64,000 nucleotides of DNA from CAZCTO01 sp964501725. GTDB taxonomy: Bacteria; Bacillota; Clostridia; Saccharofermentanales; Saccharofermentanaceae. The position numbers and the translations under genes were made by a program. The DNA is taken from assembly GCA_964501725.1 (NCBI GenBank), contig CAZCTO010000009.1, positions 1-64,000 of the forward strand, written 5' to 3'. Each line of letters starts with the position of its first letter. The first letter of the stretch is position 1. The notes below the pieces were generated by a model, which saw only the letters and a list, made by a program, of their open reading frames with translations, made no database searches and had not been told where the DNA came from. This document shows positions 56,138 to 64,000 of this stretch, one piece after another.

Positions 56138-56757
56138 ATATTGTATTGATTGATGATGATGCTATTGTCTCTAAGGCTCTTTCGGTTATTCTTCAGGCAG
56201 ATCCGCAGATTCATGTCTCGGCCGTAGGCAGTGACGGTGACGAAGCGATGATGCTTTACCGCACGCATCAACCCGATGTAATCCTTATGGATATCCGGAT
56301 GAAAAGAATGACCGGGTTGGAAGCAGGCGAAAAGATATTGCAGGAATTCCCGGATGCGAGAGTTCTTTTCCTGACTACATTCTCGGATGAAGATTATATC
56401 ATCCAGGCATTACGAATCGGCGCGCGCGGATATCTGCTCAAGGACCGGTTTGAAAGCATTGTGCCGGCGATAAAAGCGGTCATTGCCGGGCAGAGTGTTT
56501 TTGGAGAAGATATCGTGTCCCGGATTCCGCTCATGTCTTCGGAAAAAAAGAAAGACCGGTCCCCGCTCGTATCGAGTCTGACCGAGAAAGAAATAGACAT
56601 TCTGAAACATCTCGGCGAGGGGCTCAGCAACAAAGAGATTTCGGAGGTGCTTTTTATCAGCGAAGGGACGGTCCGGAATGCCATCAGTCTTCTTCTGGAT
56701 AAACTCTCTCTGAAGAGCCGGACTCAACTGGCCATATTTTACCTGAAGAACTTTTAG
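56134..56757 (+). CDS. NarL/LuxR-family response regulator (LnrK-like)
   Basis: 207 residues. Receiver domain (1-120) with acidic pair IDDD, phospho-Asp in VILMDIRMKRMTG and Lys in YLLKDR. LuxR helix-turn-helix (about 145-205) with LTEKEIDILKHLGEGLSNKEISEVLFISEGTVRNAISLLL. Expected to activate the divergent ABC exporter operon; the palindrome at 54951-54966 may be its site. Confidence 0.93.
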   Translation: MNIVLIDDDAIVSKALSVILQADPQIHVSAVGSDGDEAMMLYRTHQPDVILMDIRMKRMTGLEAGEKILQEFPDARVLFLTTFSDEDYIIQALRIGARGYLLKDRFESIVPAIKAVIAGQSVFGEDIVSRIPLMSSEKKKDRSPLVSSLTEKEIDILKHLGEGLSNKEISEVLFISEGTVRNAISLLLDKLSLKSRTQLAIFYLKNF

Positions 56758-56828
56758 CGGATTATCCGCTACTGCCTTAGTGCTTTTGAGAATGAAAAGA
56801 TAACCGTTATTGATATTCAAAACACAAA

Positions 56829-56857
56829 TTGAGGACAATTTTGGCTTTTCGTATTAT
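56829..56857 (+). promoter_or_regulatory. Promoter of the glycosyltransferase gene
   Basis: TTGAGG (56829-56834), 17-base spacer, TATTAT (56852-56857), with the ATG at 56896. Confidence 0.55.
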
Positions 56858-56895
56858 ACTGATGTTTGCAACATGAATTATTGCAAGGAGTTACA

Positions 56896-58188
56896 ATGAA
56901 TATCGCGATTGTCACCGATACCTATTTTCCTGACATCAACGGCGTAGCTTCATCGATCTTTACACTCTCCGAATCGCTGAAAAGCATGGGACATAAAGTA
57001 TATGTATTTACCGTTTCCGAGCCCAAGGCTATCCTTCGGAAACTCAAAGCCGATCCGACCATTTACCGGTTTCCGAGTATTCCGCTTATATTTATTAAAC
57101 CGCATCGCGCAACTATGCCTTTTTCGGTTCGGATGATTCGGATGATGCGCAAGCTCAAGATTGACATTATTCACACGCAGAGTGAGTTTTTCATGGGCTT
57201 CGTCGGTGTGAATGCCGCGACAGCACTCAATATTCCGATCATACATACCTACCACACCATGCTTGAAGATTATACGCACTATGTTGCCGGCGGTAAAATT
57301 GCATCCAAGAAATTTGCGCGCAGATACAGCCGGATGTTCTGCAATCTCACGGATTCGGTCATTGTTCCAACCGCCAAAGTAGAGTCTTCCCTTCTCTCTT
57401 ACGGAGTTAAAAGGCCGCTCTATGTCATACCGACCGGTATTGATCTGGAACCCTTCCGTCGTGAAAACATCCCCAATGCAGTGGTTATGGATCTCAAGCA
57501 GAAGCTGGGAATCGATCCGTCCCACAAACTGATCCTTTGCCTCGGACGTGTCGCAAAAGAAAAGAGCATTGACCTCGCAATTTCTGTATTGCCCGAGATC
57601 GTGCGCCTTGTCCCCGATGCACGTTTATTGGTCGTCGGAGACGGCCCCGCGCTTCCTAAACTTCGTGCGCTGGCAAAATCGCTTGACATCGAGAACTACA
57701 TCTACTTTCCGGGAGCAGCTCCGTACAGTGAAATCGGAAAGTACTACCGGCTCGGGGACGTTTTTCTATGCTGTTCGGTTACGGAAACACAAGGTCTGAC
57801 ATACTACGAAGCCATGGCATCAGGAACACCGGTGATCGCCAGACAGGACGACAGCATCCGGAACTTATTGATTGATCGCGAAAACTGCCGGATGTTTCAG
57901 AATATATCGGAACTTCCGGGCATTGTCAGTGAACTGTTTACCGATACACGAATTGCGGAGCAATTGTCCGTAAAAGCACGCGAGGCAGTAGAGTTCTATT
58001 CGGCGTCGACTTTCGGTGATCGAGTCGAAGATGCGTACAAAAATACGATCGACCGGACACGTCTTGAACTTGAAACCCGCAGGAGCTCAATGGTTCGACT
58101 TCCCAGCAGGAAAGTGATGCGAAACATTAAACTGATTATGCCAACCGTTCGAAGAGGTATTCATAATACCGTTCAAAAATTCCGATAA
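56896..58188 (+). CDS. Family 4 glycosyltransferase (1,2-diacylglycerol 3-glucosyltransferase-like)
   Basis: 430 residues from the ATG at 56896 (AAGGAG five bases upstream). GT-B fold: N-terminal lobe with MNIAIVTDTYFPDINGVASSI, characteristic of the diacylglycerol glucosyltransferases, and C-terminal lobe with LCLGRVAKEKSIDL and the E-x7-E nucleotide-sugar motif in TETQGLTYYEAMASGTPVIA (about 300). A basic C-terminal tail (RKVMRNIKLIMPTVRRG) suits binding to anionic membrane. Probably makes glycolipid, but sugar and acceptor are inferred. Confidence 0.87.
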   Translation: MNIAIVTDTYFPDINGVASSIFTLSESLKSMGHKVYVFTVSEPKAILRKLKADPTIYRFPSIPLIFIKPHRATMPFSVRMIRMMRKLKIDIIHTQSEFFMGFVGVNAATALNIPIIHTYHTMLEDYTHYVAGGKIASKKFARRYSRMFCNLTDSVIVPTAKVESSLLSYGVKRPLYVIPTGIDLEPFRRENIPNAVVMDLKQKLGIDPSHKLILCLGRVAKEKSIDLAISVLPEIVRLVPDARLLVVGDGPALPKLRALAKSLDIENYIYFPGAAPYSEIGKYYRLGDVFLCCSVTETQGLTYYEAMASGTPVIARQDDSIRNLLIDRENCRMFQNISELPGIVSELFTDTRIAEQLSVKAREAVEFYSASTFGDRVEDAYKNTIDRTRLELETRRSSMVRLPSRKVMRNIKLIMPTVRRGIHNTVQKFR

Positions 58189-58204
58189 GTTTTAATCCAC
58201 AATA

Positions 58205-58241
58205 AAACCGGCTGTTTCCGAACGGAAAGCAGCCGGTCTTT
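58205..58241 (+). terminator. Terminator of the glycosyltransferase gene
   Basis: Stem ACCGGCTG-TTTCC / GGAAA-(G)-CAGCCGGT with a GAAC loop, then CTTTG. It starts 17 bases after the stop. Confidence 0.8.
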
Positions 58242-58268
58242 GTATGGTGAGGGGGCATGTTGTTACTA

Positions 58269-59222
58269 TTAACCTTTCACCAGTATATCCCCGGATGTGG
58301 TGTTTATTTTCAGCGTATTCACCGGGTTTTCTCCGATGGATCCGTTAAAGTTTTTCGAATAGGTTCCGGTTCCGGAATCAAAAACAGTTTGAATGTCTCC
58401 GCTGGTCACCGAAAAATCGCATAGGAACGCAATATCTTCGATGATATCGACCGTAACTTCTCCCGACGTGACTTTGATTGTAACATCCCCGGTTGCCTCG
58501 CATATTTCGAGTATCACATCTCCGGAACTGGTTTCAAAGGAACCTTGTCCGTAAAATCCTTGAATTGTCATATCACCGGATGTCAATTCCAGTTTTCCGG
58601 CGCCGTGAAGCTCCGCTACGGATATATCTCCGGAAGTCAATTTGAAAGAAAAATCATCGGTCTGCAAAGTCCCTATATTGATGTCCCCCGAACTGCAACT
58701 TGCCATAAACTGACCGCATGTCAAATTGCCGGCACTCATATCACCCGAGGTTGATTTTGATTTGATGTCGGAGAAACTGAAATCATCGAGGAAGGCCAAG
58801 TCACCCGAACTGCAGGTATAATCGAACTTTCCTTTGAAGCTCTCGGGAACATAGATCGTAACAATGCGATTTACGCCCCATTGAAACCAGGTGATCTTGT
58901 TTGTCTGCTTTATGAGCAAAGAGTCCGACTTGATTTCCGCCGTCATTACCGGATCCTTGATTTCCTTCTCGGCACCCTGATAAACGACTTTGAATTGCTC
59001 CGAATCCGAGTAACAAACCTTGACATCGGCCGATGATACATCCACGACGATGTTGTTTACATTTCCGGCGTCAAATTCTTCATTGAACACTTCAACCGAC
59101 TTTCCGTTTATGAGAAAACCTCCAATCGAAATTTTTCCGGAGATGACCACAACCATTACCGTAACCAGACCGACGAATAAGATAAGCAACAGGACGATTT
59201 GTATGATTTTGAGCGTTTTCAT
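58269..59222 (-). CDS. DUF4097-family adhesin-like beta-strand repeat protein
   Basis: 317 residues. One TM segment (about 6-30), then an external right-handed beta-helix-like region in which short strands end in SGD (TSGDMSAG, SSGDINIG, TSGDISVA, TSGDMTI, SSGDVIL, TSGEVTV, TSGDIQT, TSGDILV). Such proteins occur downstream of PadR and HAAS/DUF1700 genes, as here. The ATG overlaps the HAAS-type gene by four bases. A role in envelope-stress sensing is inferred from the module, not shown. Confidence 0.85.
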   Translation of the reverse strand: MKTLKIIQIVLLLILFVGLVTVMVVVISGKISIGGFLINGKSVEVFNEEFDAGNVNNIVVDVSSADVKVCYSDSEQFKVVYQGAEKEIKDPVMTAEIKSDSLLIKQTNKITWFQWGVNRIVTIYVPESFKGKFDYTCSSGDLAFLDDFSFSDIKSKSTSGDMSAGNLTCGQFMASCSSGDINIGTLQTDDFSFKLTSGDISVAELHGAGKLELTSGDMTIQGFYGQGSFETSSGDVILEICEATGDVTIKVTSGEVTVDIIEDIAFLCDFSVTSGDIQTVFDSGTGTYSKNFNGSIGENPVNTLKINTTSGDILVKG

Positions 59223-59890
59223 TTCCTCTCCCCTTTCTTTATCTCAAAAAGGAGACTGATAATGCCTTCGAGGCAACCTCCCGCAAAGAAGATAACCCAT
59301 GAGATGTGCCATGCCCCGGTCGTAAAGCTGACCAGGAAATACGTGATAAAAACAAGCGGCCATAAGATTCCGGATAAAGCACCCCGCAAACCTTTGCTCT
59401 GACTTTGCTCAACATTTCGCTGCCTGAATTCTTCGACGAAACTGTCATCTTTTTTGTTGTATTGAACTTTTGTCATGGAGTTATAGATCAAAATGCCGAC
59501 GCCGACCGCTGCAATCAACAGCATAAGGAAAAGTCCGATTCCATCCTTGTGAAGAATTTCTTCAAAAAAAACTTCCACGGCGAGTGCGACAATTAAGATG
59601 CCGACACCTATCGATACCAGCAGTGCGCTCTTTTTGCGTCCCTCTTCAATTTTAGCGGAGTCCACCTGACTTTCCGACTTCAATTGCTCGATCAGCGAGG
59701 TTACATCGCCGATTCCCGAAATAACTGTCTTGTAAGCATCGTCCGACGAAAAACCGCTTGCCAAAAGATCATCGTACTTGCTGTTACTGTTCGAAAGAAG
59801 TTCCTCTTTCAGTTCGATAATTTTCTTATTGGACGGAGCATTTTCAAACAATTCCTCAATATGGGTTCTGATTCTCTCATTCATGTTCAT
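59219..59890 (-). CDS. HAAS/DUF1700-type membrane protein
   Basis: 223 residues. Helical HAAS-like N-terminus (1-75: EELFENAPSNKKIIELKEELLSN, SDDAYKTVISGIGDVTSLIEQL), then four hydrophobic segments (about 88-108, 117-138, 170-190, 195-215). HAAS domains pair with PadR regulators and DUF4097 proteins and may act as membrane sensors. Overlaps padR-like and DUF4097 genes by four bases on each side, so the three are translationally coupled. Confidence 0.82.
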   Translation of the reverse strand: MNMNERIRTHIEELFENAPSNKKIIELKEELLSNSNSKYDDLLASGFSSDDAYKTVISGIGDVTSLIEQLKSESQVDSAKIEEGRKKSALLVSIGVGILIVALAVEVFFEEILHKDGIGLFLMLLIAAVGVGILIYNSMTKVQYNKKDDSFVEEFRQRNVEQSQSKGLRGALSGILWPLVFITYFLVSFTTGAWHISWVIFFAGGCLEGIISLLFEIKKGERK

Positions 59891-60216
59891 CCCTCCTTGA
59901 TCAATTCATCAATGATTTCTTTGGTTTCTTCCCAGTCTTCTTTGTTTTTACGATAGGCTGCCCGTCCGTCGTTGGTAATTTTGTAATACCTTCTGCGAGC
60001 GCCCGTCGTCTCGTCCCCCCAATATGATGAAATCCATCCGGACTCCTCCAGTCTTCGAAAAGCGGAGTAGAGTGTCGCTTCTTTCAGTTCATACCGCCCC
60101 TTCGAGCTTTCCTGGATGAATTTATTGATTTCATATCCATAGCTGTCTTTTTGAAGCAGATATCGCAGAATAATAGTGTCCGTATGTCCGCGTAACAGGT
60201 CCGAGGTTATTGACAT
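59887..60216 (-). CDS. PadR-family transcriptional repressor
   Basis: 109 residues. Winged helix (about 10-85): LRGHTDTIILRYLLQKDSYGYEINKFIQE, LKEATLYSAFRRLEESGWISSYW, RRRYYKITNDGRAAY. First gene of the PadR-HAAS-DUF4097 operon. Its ATG lies inside one arm of a perfect 13-base inverted repeat and the other arm lies in its promoter spacer, so autorepression is likely. Confidence 0.92.
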   Translation of the reverse strand: MSITSDLLRGHTDTIILRYLLQKDSYGYEINKFIQESSKGRYELKEATLYSAFRRLEESGWISSYWGDETTGARRRYYKITNDGRAAYRKNKEDWEETKEIIDELIKEG

Positions 60217-60278
60217 AGTATATCCTCCTTTCGGGTAACTCGTCGTCTGATATAAATATTATCGCGATATACTATGTC
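60212..60278. promoter_or_regulatory. PadR operator: perfect 13-base inverted repeat with 41-base spacing
   Basis: GACATAGTATATC at 60212-60224 and its exact reverse complement GATATACTATGTC at 60266-60278. One arm covers the PadR start codon, the other the spacer of the PadR promoter. Occupation of both arms would block transcription initiation. A binding role is inferred. Confidence 0.65.
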
Positions 60279-60284
60279 TGTCAA
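60256..60284 (-). promoter_or_regulatory. Promoter of the PadR-HAAS-DUF4097 operon
   Basis: On the minus strand TTGACA (60284-60279), 17-base spacer, TAATAT (60261-60256). Consensus -35 and a fair -10, 40 bases before the ATG at 60216. Confidence 0.7.
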
Positions 60285-60306
60285 GGTACTTTTCCAAAAT
60301 AGTTGT

Positions 60307-60315
60307 TGCTATAAT
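60307..60315 (+). promoter_or_regulatory. Extended -10 promoter of the DUF3267 gene
   Basis: TGCTATAAT, 28 bases before the ATG at 60343; no good -35 is needed for such promoters. Confidence 0.5.
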
Positions 60316-60342
60316 AATCAAAAAGCAGCCGGAGGGATTATC

Positions 60343-60966
60343 ATGCAACGGGAAACGTTTCCGAGAGAAAAATATCGTGTAATCACTCACTCGATTTCGA
60401 TTCTGAAAGCCAATATCGTGGCTCTGATTTTCCCGATTCCTTTTGTAATTATTTATCTGACAGCTTATTTCTTTGCGGCATCTTATTTTAAACCGCTTGC
60501 GACTTTTGCTTATTCGACGGATAATCCGCTTTACTTCGGGCTTTTTCTTATTGCCTATTTTGCCGCTTTATTTGTTCTGATTGTCCTCCACGAATTGATT
60601 CACGCACTGTTTTTTCTTCCGGGATGTGAGGACAAATGGAAAAGCATTCGATTCGGGATCAAGCAATTGACCCCCTACTGCCACTGCACCGAGATTATCA
60701 CCCTGTCCCGGTTCCGGAAAAGTCTGTGGGGGCCTCTTATAATTTTGTGTCCGGTTATGGCTGTTGCGTCGGTCATACTCGGGGACCCGGTGTCATTTCT
60801 TCTGACACTGGTGATGATTTTCGGATCCGGTGGGGATCTCTACGTGCTTTTTGTGACACGAAAATACCGCGGATCGACCACGCTGGTTTTCGACCTGGAA
60901 GATCAAGTCGGATGCGAGGTTTATTTGAAGGAAGAAACTTCGGAGAAAAATCAGGAACCTAAATAA
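60343..60966 (+). CDS. DUF3267-family membrane putative zinc metallopeptidase
   Basis: 207 residues from the ATG at 60343 (GGAGGG six bases upstream). About four TM segments (28-52, 70-92, 135-155, 160-178). The HExxH motif reads HELIH, right after the second TM (VLIVLHELIHALFFLPG), as in intramembrane zinc peptidase-like DUF3267 proteins. No substrate is known. Divergent from the PadR operon, and convergent with the AEC transporter gene, which it overlaps by eight bases. Confidence 0.83.
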   Translation: MQRETFPREKYRVITHSISILKANIVALIFPIPFVIIYLTAYFFAASYFKPLATFAYSTDNPLYFGLFLIAYFAALFVLIVLHELIHALFFLPGCEDKWKSIRFGIKQLTPYCHCTEIITLSRFRKSLWGPLIILCPVMAVASVILGDPVSFLLTLVMIFGSGGDLYVLFVTRKYRGSTTLVFDLEDQVGCEVYLKEETSEKNQEPK

Positions 60967-61876
60967 ATACCCTGCTGCATAAAAAGATCAATAGCGGTAG
61001 CGTAACCGTCATCAGCAGCATGCTCTGCACAACGGTTTTGGCCGCAAACTCCGGCTCACAATCATATTTTTCGGAGAAAATAACATTCATCGAACCGCAC
61101 GGTAAAGCCGTCATCAGCACGATGACGGCTTTCGTGACGGGATCAATCGGTATAAACAGCATGGCGATGAACATCATTCCGGGTAAAGCCAGCAATCGAA
61201 TGAATGAAACCAGATAAGAACTCCAATCGCTCAAAATCGTTCGGAGCGGAATCGGCGCAAGGCCGGCTCCGATGATCATCATCGAGATCGGAACCGTCAT
61301 AGATCCGATTTCAGATATCGGTGCGGCAAAAATTTCCGGGATTCGATAAGGTGATATAAAAATGATGATGGCAATGACAGACGAAATCGAGACTGTATTA
61401 AAGAAAATCTTCTTGAGATTGGATTTTTCTCCGCTTAAGAGCTTTATACCGTACGAAAACATAAACAGGTTATAGGCCATGTTGAATACGACCGCAAGCA
61501 GAAGTCCTTCCGACCCGAAGAGCGCTTGCATCAGCGGGAATCCGACAAAGCCGGTGTTTTGAAAAACAGTCATCGTAATAAAGATTCGACGCTTTTTATC
61601 GCCGAAAGGCAGTCGTGACGATAAAAGACTCATTGAAGTGATGGCGACCGCGTAGTAGATGACTGCCGCTCCTGCCGCGATAAGCAGGCTGCGTGTCAGG
61701 GATTCCGTGCGTTCATAACCTGATGAAGCAATAATGCTGAACGGCAATATTGCGGTGAGCAGTAGTCGGGTCAGTCCCTTTTGCAGATTTTCGCTTACGA
61801 TATTCAGCTTGCGCAGAATAAATCCAAGCGACACCATTACGGCAATTTTGATGACTACTTCCAGCAATGCATCCAT
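60959..61876 (-). CDS. AEC (auxin efflux carrier)-family transporter
   Basis: 305 residues, about ten hydrophobic segments in two inverted halves, with short loops. GFVGFPLMQALFG and MIIGAGLAPIP are characteristic positions of the AEC/malate permease family (half-site glycine/proline breaks). Such proteins carry small organic acids or similar solutes; the substrate here is unknown. It starts three bases after the glpK stop and is the last gene of a malQ-glpK-AEC unit. Confidence 0.88.
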   Translation of the reverse strand: MDALLEVVIKIAVMVSLGFILRKLNIVSENLQKGLTRLLLTAILPFSIIASSGYERTESLTRSLLIAAGAAVIYYAVAITSMSLLSSRLPFGDKKRRIFITMTVFQNTGFVGFPLMQALFGSEGLLLAVVFNMAYNLFMFSYGIKLLSGEKSNLKKIFFNTVSISSVIAIIIFISPYRIPEIFAAPISEIGSMTVPISMMIIGAGLAPIPLRTILSDWSSYLVSFIRLLALPGMMFIAMLFIPIDPVTKAVIVLMTALPCGSMNVIFSEKYDCEPEFAAKTVVQSMLLMTVTLPLLIFLCSRVFI

Positions 61877-61879
61877 TGT

Positions 61880-63421
61880 TTATTGTTGGTCCGTCCCTTC
61901 CGGTTTCATATCCGAATCGGGTGAAGACCAGCCGGATGCTCTTTCGACGGCTTTTCTCCAACATTTGATTCGATCGGAAATTTTGCTTCGATCCATTCCC
62001 GGGAAGAAAATTCGATCGCTCCGGCGAAGCTTTTTCACTTCGTCGATATCTTTCCATAATCCGACGGTAAGTCCGGCCATGAATGCCACACCCTGGGATG
62101 TCGTCTCTCTTTCGGATGCGCGGTCGACCGGAACGCCGATCAGATCCGCCTGAATCTGCAGAAGCAGATTGCTGACACTCACACCTCCGTCCACCTTAAT
62201 GGACCGGATATCATAACCCGAATCGCGCTTCATTAACTCAATCAGGTCGTAAACCTGAAAAGCGATACTTTCTATAGCCGCCCTAGCAATGTGTTCACGA
62301 CCGCTTCCGCGAGTCAATCCGACAATGCATCCTCGCGCGTACATGTCCCAGTATGGCGCTCCCAGACCCGAAAAAGCGGGTACCAGATAAACGCCTTCGC
62401 TGTCTCCTACGCTCTCGGCAAGTTGATCACATTCCCTGGGCTCGGAAATGATGCATAGCTCATCTTTGAGCCATGAGATAATCGAGCCGGCATGAAAAAC
62501 GCTTCCTTCGAGCGCGTAAACGGTATTTCCCCGAAATGACCAAGCTGCAGAAGACAGTAAGCCGTTTTCTGAAATGACACGCCGGCTGCCTGTGTTCATC
62601 AATGTAAAACACCCGGTCCCGTAAGTATTCTTCACATCGCCTTCTTCAATACACATCTGTCCGAAAAGCGCCGCGGCCTGATCGCCTGCGACACCGGTGA
62701 TTCCGATGCCCGCAAGCTCCGTAAGTCCCGGCAGATCAGCAGCTAATTCTCCGAAATCCGAACACGACGGCAATGCTTGAGGAAGCATGATCATCGGAAT
62801 ATCAAAGAGTCTACAGAGCTCCTGATCCCAGCAAAGTTTCTCCGTATTGAAAATCATCGTGCGCGATGCGTTCGAGTAATCCGTGACATGCGACTTGCCG
62901 CCGGTCAATTTATAAACGAGCCAGGAATCAATGGTTCCGAAAAGCAATTTACCGTCGCGTGCGTCCTCCGCGGCACCCGGGATTCCGTCGAGGATCCATT
63001 TGATTTTGGTTGCCGAGAAATAGGCGTCAATGACCAGTCCGGTGCGCTCTGAAACAAGTTTCTCCCAACCGTTTTCTTTCCATTCCTCGCAAATCGGCGC
63101 CGTTCGCCGGCACTGCCATACAATCGCCGGATGGATTGGTTTTCCGGTATCCTTATCCCAGATCACAGTCGTTTCTCTCTGGTTGGTAATACCAATGGCG
63201 GCGATCCGTGCCGGATCCACTCCGCTTTTATCCAGAGCCTTTCGGATCGCGGAAACAACGGAAGCAAATATTTCCTCGGGGTCGTGCTCGACCCAGCCGG
63301 GATTCGGATAGTATTGCTCAAATTCCTGTTGCCCGGAGCCTAAAGACTGCCCGTTTTTCGAAAATATCATACATCTTGAACTGGTGGTCCCTTGATCAAT
63401 TGTAAGAATATAATTGCCCAT
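61880..63421 (-). CDS. glpK: Glycerol kinase
   Basis: 513 residues. Phosphorylates glycerol to glycerol 3-phosphate. FGGY fold: LTIDQGTTSSRCMIF (N-lobe ATP/glycerol site), GITNQRETTV, WQCRRTAP, YFSATKIKWILD, and in the C-lobe GAPYWDMYARG with FQVYDLIELM and VDGGVSVSNLLLQ. Both FGGY signatures are recognisable. Eleven bases after malQ; no glpF or glpD in the window. Confidence 0.97.
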   Translation of the reverse strand: MGNYILTIDQGTTSSRCMIFSKNGQSLGSGQQEFEQYYPNPGWVEHDPEEIFASVVSAIRKALDKSGVDPARIAAIGITNQRETTVIWDKDTGKPIHPAIVWQCRRTAPICEEWKENGWEKLVSERTGLVIDAYFSATKIKWILDGIPGAAEDARDGKLLFGTIDSWLVYKLTGGKSHVTDYSNASRTMIFNTEKLCWDQELCRLFDIPMIMLPQALPSCSDFGELAADLPGLTELAGIGITGVAGDQAAALFGQMCIEEGDVKNTYGTGCFTLMNTGSRRVISENGLLSSAAWSFRGNTVYALEGSVFHAGSIISWLKDELCIISEPRECDQLAESVGDSEGVYLVPAFSGLGAPYWDMYARGCIVGLTRGSGREHIARAAIESIAFQVYDLIELMKRDSGYDIRSIKVDGGVSVSNLLLQIQADLIGVPVDRASERETTSQGVAFMAGLTVGLWKDIDEVKKLRRSDRIFFPGMDRSKISDRIKCWRKAVERASGWSSPDSDMKPEGTDQQ

Positions 63422-63432
63422 AAAACCCCCTG

Positions 63433-64000
63433 CTATCTTCCGTAAATTCGATTAAGCGCTTTCAACCATTCTGTGTCCGTTCGAGCCAACTCCTCTTCCG
63501 TGAGCCGAACCGACCAGTTTCCTTCAGCGGTTCCGGGAATATTCACTCTGGCTTCCGAATCCATCCCGAGGAGATCCTGCACCGGAACAATCACCAGTTC
63601 CGCATGTGACTGCCATAACGTGCGAATCATTGTTTTACAGAGTTCTTGCGGGGAAATCCTGCCTCTGCTTATCGCATCCGCTTCAAATCCGAAATACTCC
63701 GAAACACGCGTAACACTGCTCTGAGGGAGGCTTTTGAACCAACCCAAAAGGGTATCATTGTCGTGAGTACCTGTATAAGCGACACTTCGCTCCGGATAAT
63801 TGTGCGGTCGGTGCGAATTATCTTCTTCTGTATCAAAACCAAATTGCATGACTCGCATTCCGGGAAATCCGGTAGATTCAAGGAAAAACATCAAGTCCGC
63901 GGTGACTTCACCGAGATCCTCGGCAATGATCGGAGGATTGCGAAGGTCCCTTGCGACCCGATCAAAAAACCTCACTCCGGGGCCTCTCTCCCACGCACCG
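63433..64000 (-). CDS. malQ: 4-alpha-glucanotransferase (amylomaltase), C-terminal part
   Basis: The last 189 or so residues of a GH77 enzyme; the frame continues past the right edge (GAWERGPGVRFFD at the border). Transfers alpha-1,4-glucan chains in maltodextrin or glycogen use. IIAEDLGEVTADLMFFLESTGFPGMRVMQFGFD carries the acid/base Glu region and the GFPGM signature, and YTGTHDNDTLLGW holds the catalytic-site His-Asp. The tail (VNIPGTAEGNWSVRL) is also typical. Likely first known gene of the malQ-glpK-AEC unit. Confidence 0.95.
   Translation of the reverse strand, partial: GAWERGPGVRFFDRVARDLRNPPIIAEDLGEVTADLMFFLESTGFPGMRVMQFGFDTEEDNSHRPHNYPERSVAYTGTHDNDTLLGWFKSLPQSSVTRVSEYFGFEADAISRGRISPQELCKTMIRTLWQSHAELVIVPVQDLLGMDSEARVNIPGTAEGNWSVRLTEEELARTDTEWLKALNRIYGR

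Overview
The window looks like a chromosomal segment of an anaerobic, low-to-mid GC Firmicute of the class Clostridia. The evidence is: gene order shared with the Bacillus/Clostridium tmk–darA(yaaQ)–holB–ricT(yaaT)–trmN6(yabB)–rsmI(yabC) block; a 2[4Fe-4S] ferredoxin; a family-4 Fe-S uracil-DNA glycosylase; a CoA-disulfide-reductase fusion; an ECF thiamine component behind a TPP riboswitch; and AGGAGG-type ribosome binding sites with frequent TTG/GTG starts. Species cannot be named from this. A run of exactly 100 N at 4648-4747 shows that this is a scaffold. No CRISPR array, IS element, prophage or rRNA was seen.

Layout. 1-7.0 kb (minus): a giant secreted RHS/YD-repeat protein that runs off the left edge. 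It has a signal peptide, a CBM2-like domain, a bactofilin-like beta-helix, six 90-residue Ig-like repeats, an L-type lectin domain, further Ig-like domains and more than twenty YD repeats. It is interrupted by one apparent frameshift and by the N gap. 7.1-9.6 kb: PAS/GGDEF/EAL protein. 9.7-16.9 kb: housekeeping block with rsmI, trmN6-like, ferredoxin, ricT, holB, darA, tmk, a PLP decarboxylase and a disordered R/N/Q-rich protein. 16.9-19.3 kb: folE-folP-folB-folK. 19.3-22.6 kb: an AraC regulator and a sialate-O-acetylesterase-like protein that has lost its catalytic motifs. 22.9-24.2 kb (plus): XRE and AraC regulators. Then tRNA-Gln, a four-domain sulfur-transfer oxidoreductase, and the phosphate regulon pstSCAB-phoU-phoP-phoR with a UDG gene (27.1-34.6 kb). 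34.7-41.5 kb: Smr protein, pseudouridine synthase, J-like membrane protein, greA-lysS, guaB, TPP riboswitch-thiT. 41.8-50 kb: hydrolase, two M24 peptidases, an acyltransferase, tRNA-Ser, membrane proteins, a CDP-alcohol phosphatidyltransferase and a second EAL protein. 50-51.5 kb: PIN-PhoH ATPase. 51.6-56.8 kb: an ABC-2 exporter divergent from a NarL-type two-component system, laid out like the LnrJK/LnrLMN resistance module. 56.9-64 kb: glycosyltransferase, PadR/HAAS/DUF4097 envelope-sensing module, DUF3267 protein, AEC transporter, glpK and the end of malQ.

How the parts work together. tmk to ricT overlap by 4-8 bases and form one translationally coupled unit. The Pho genes form a single phosphate uptake, sensing and response operon. 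Both c-di-GMP proteins in the window keep complete EAL sites but have degenerate GGDEF sites, so this region appears biased towards c-di-GMP breakdown. The left-edge RHS protein and the esterase-like pseudoenzyme are the least ordinary coding sequences. The PadR promoter, with a perfect 13-base inverted repeat, is the clearest new regulatory signal.
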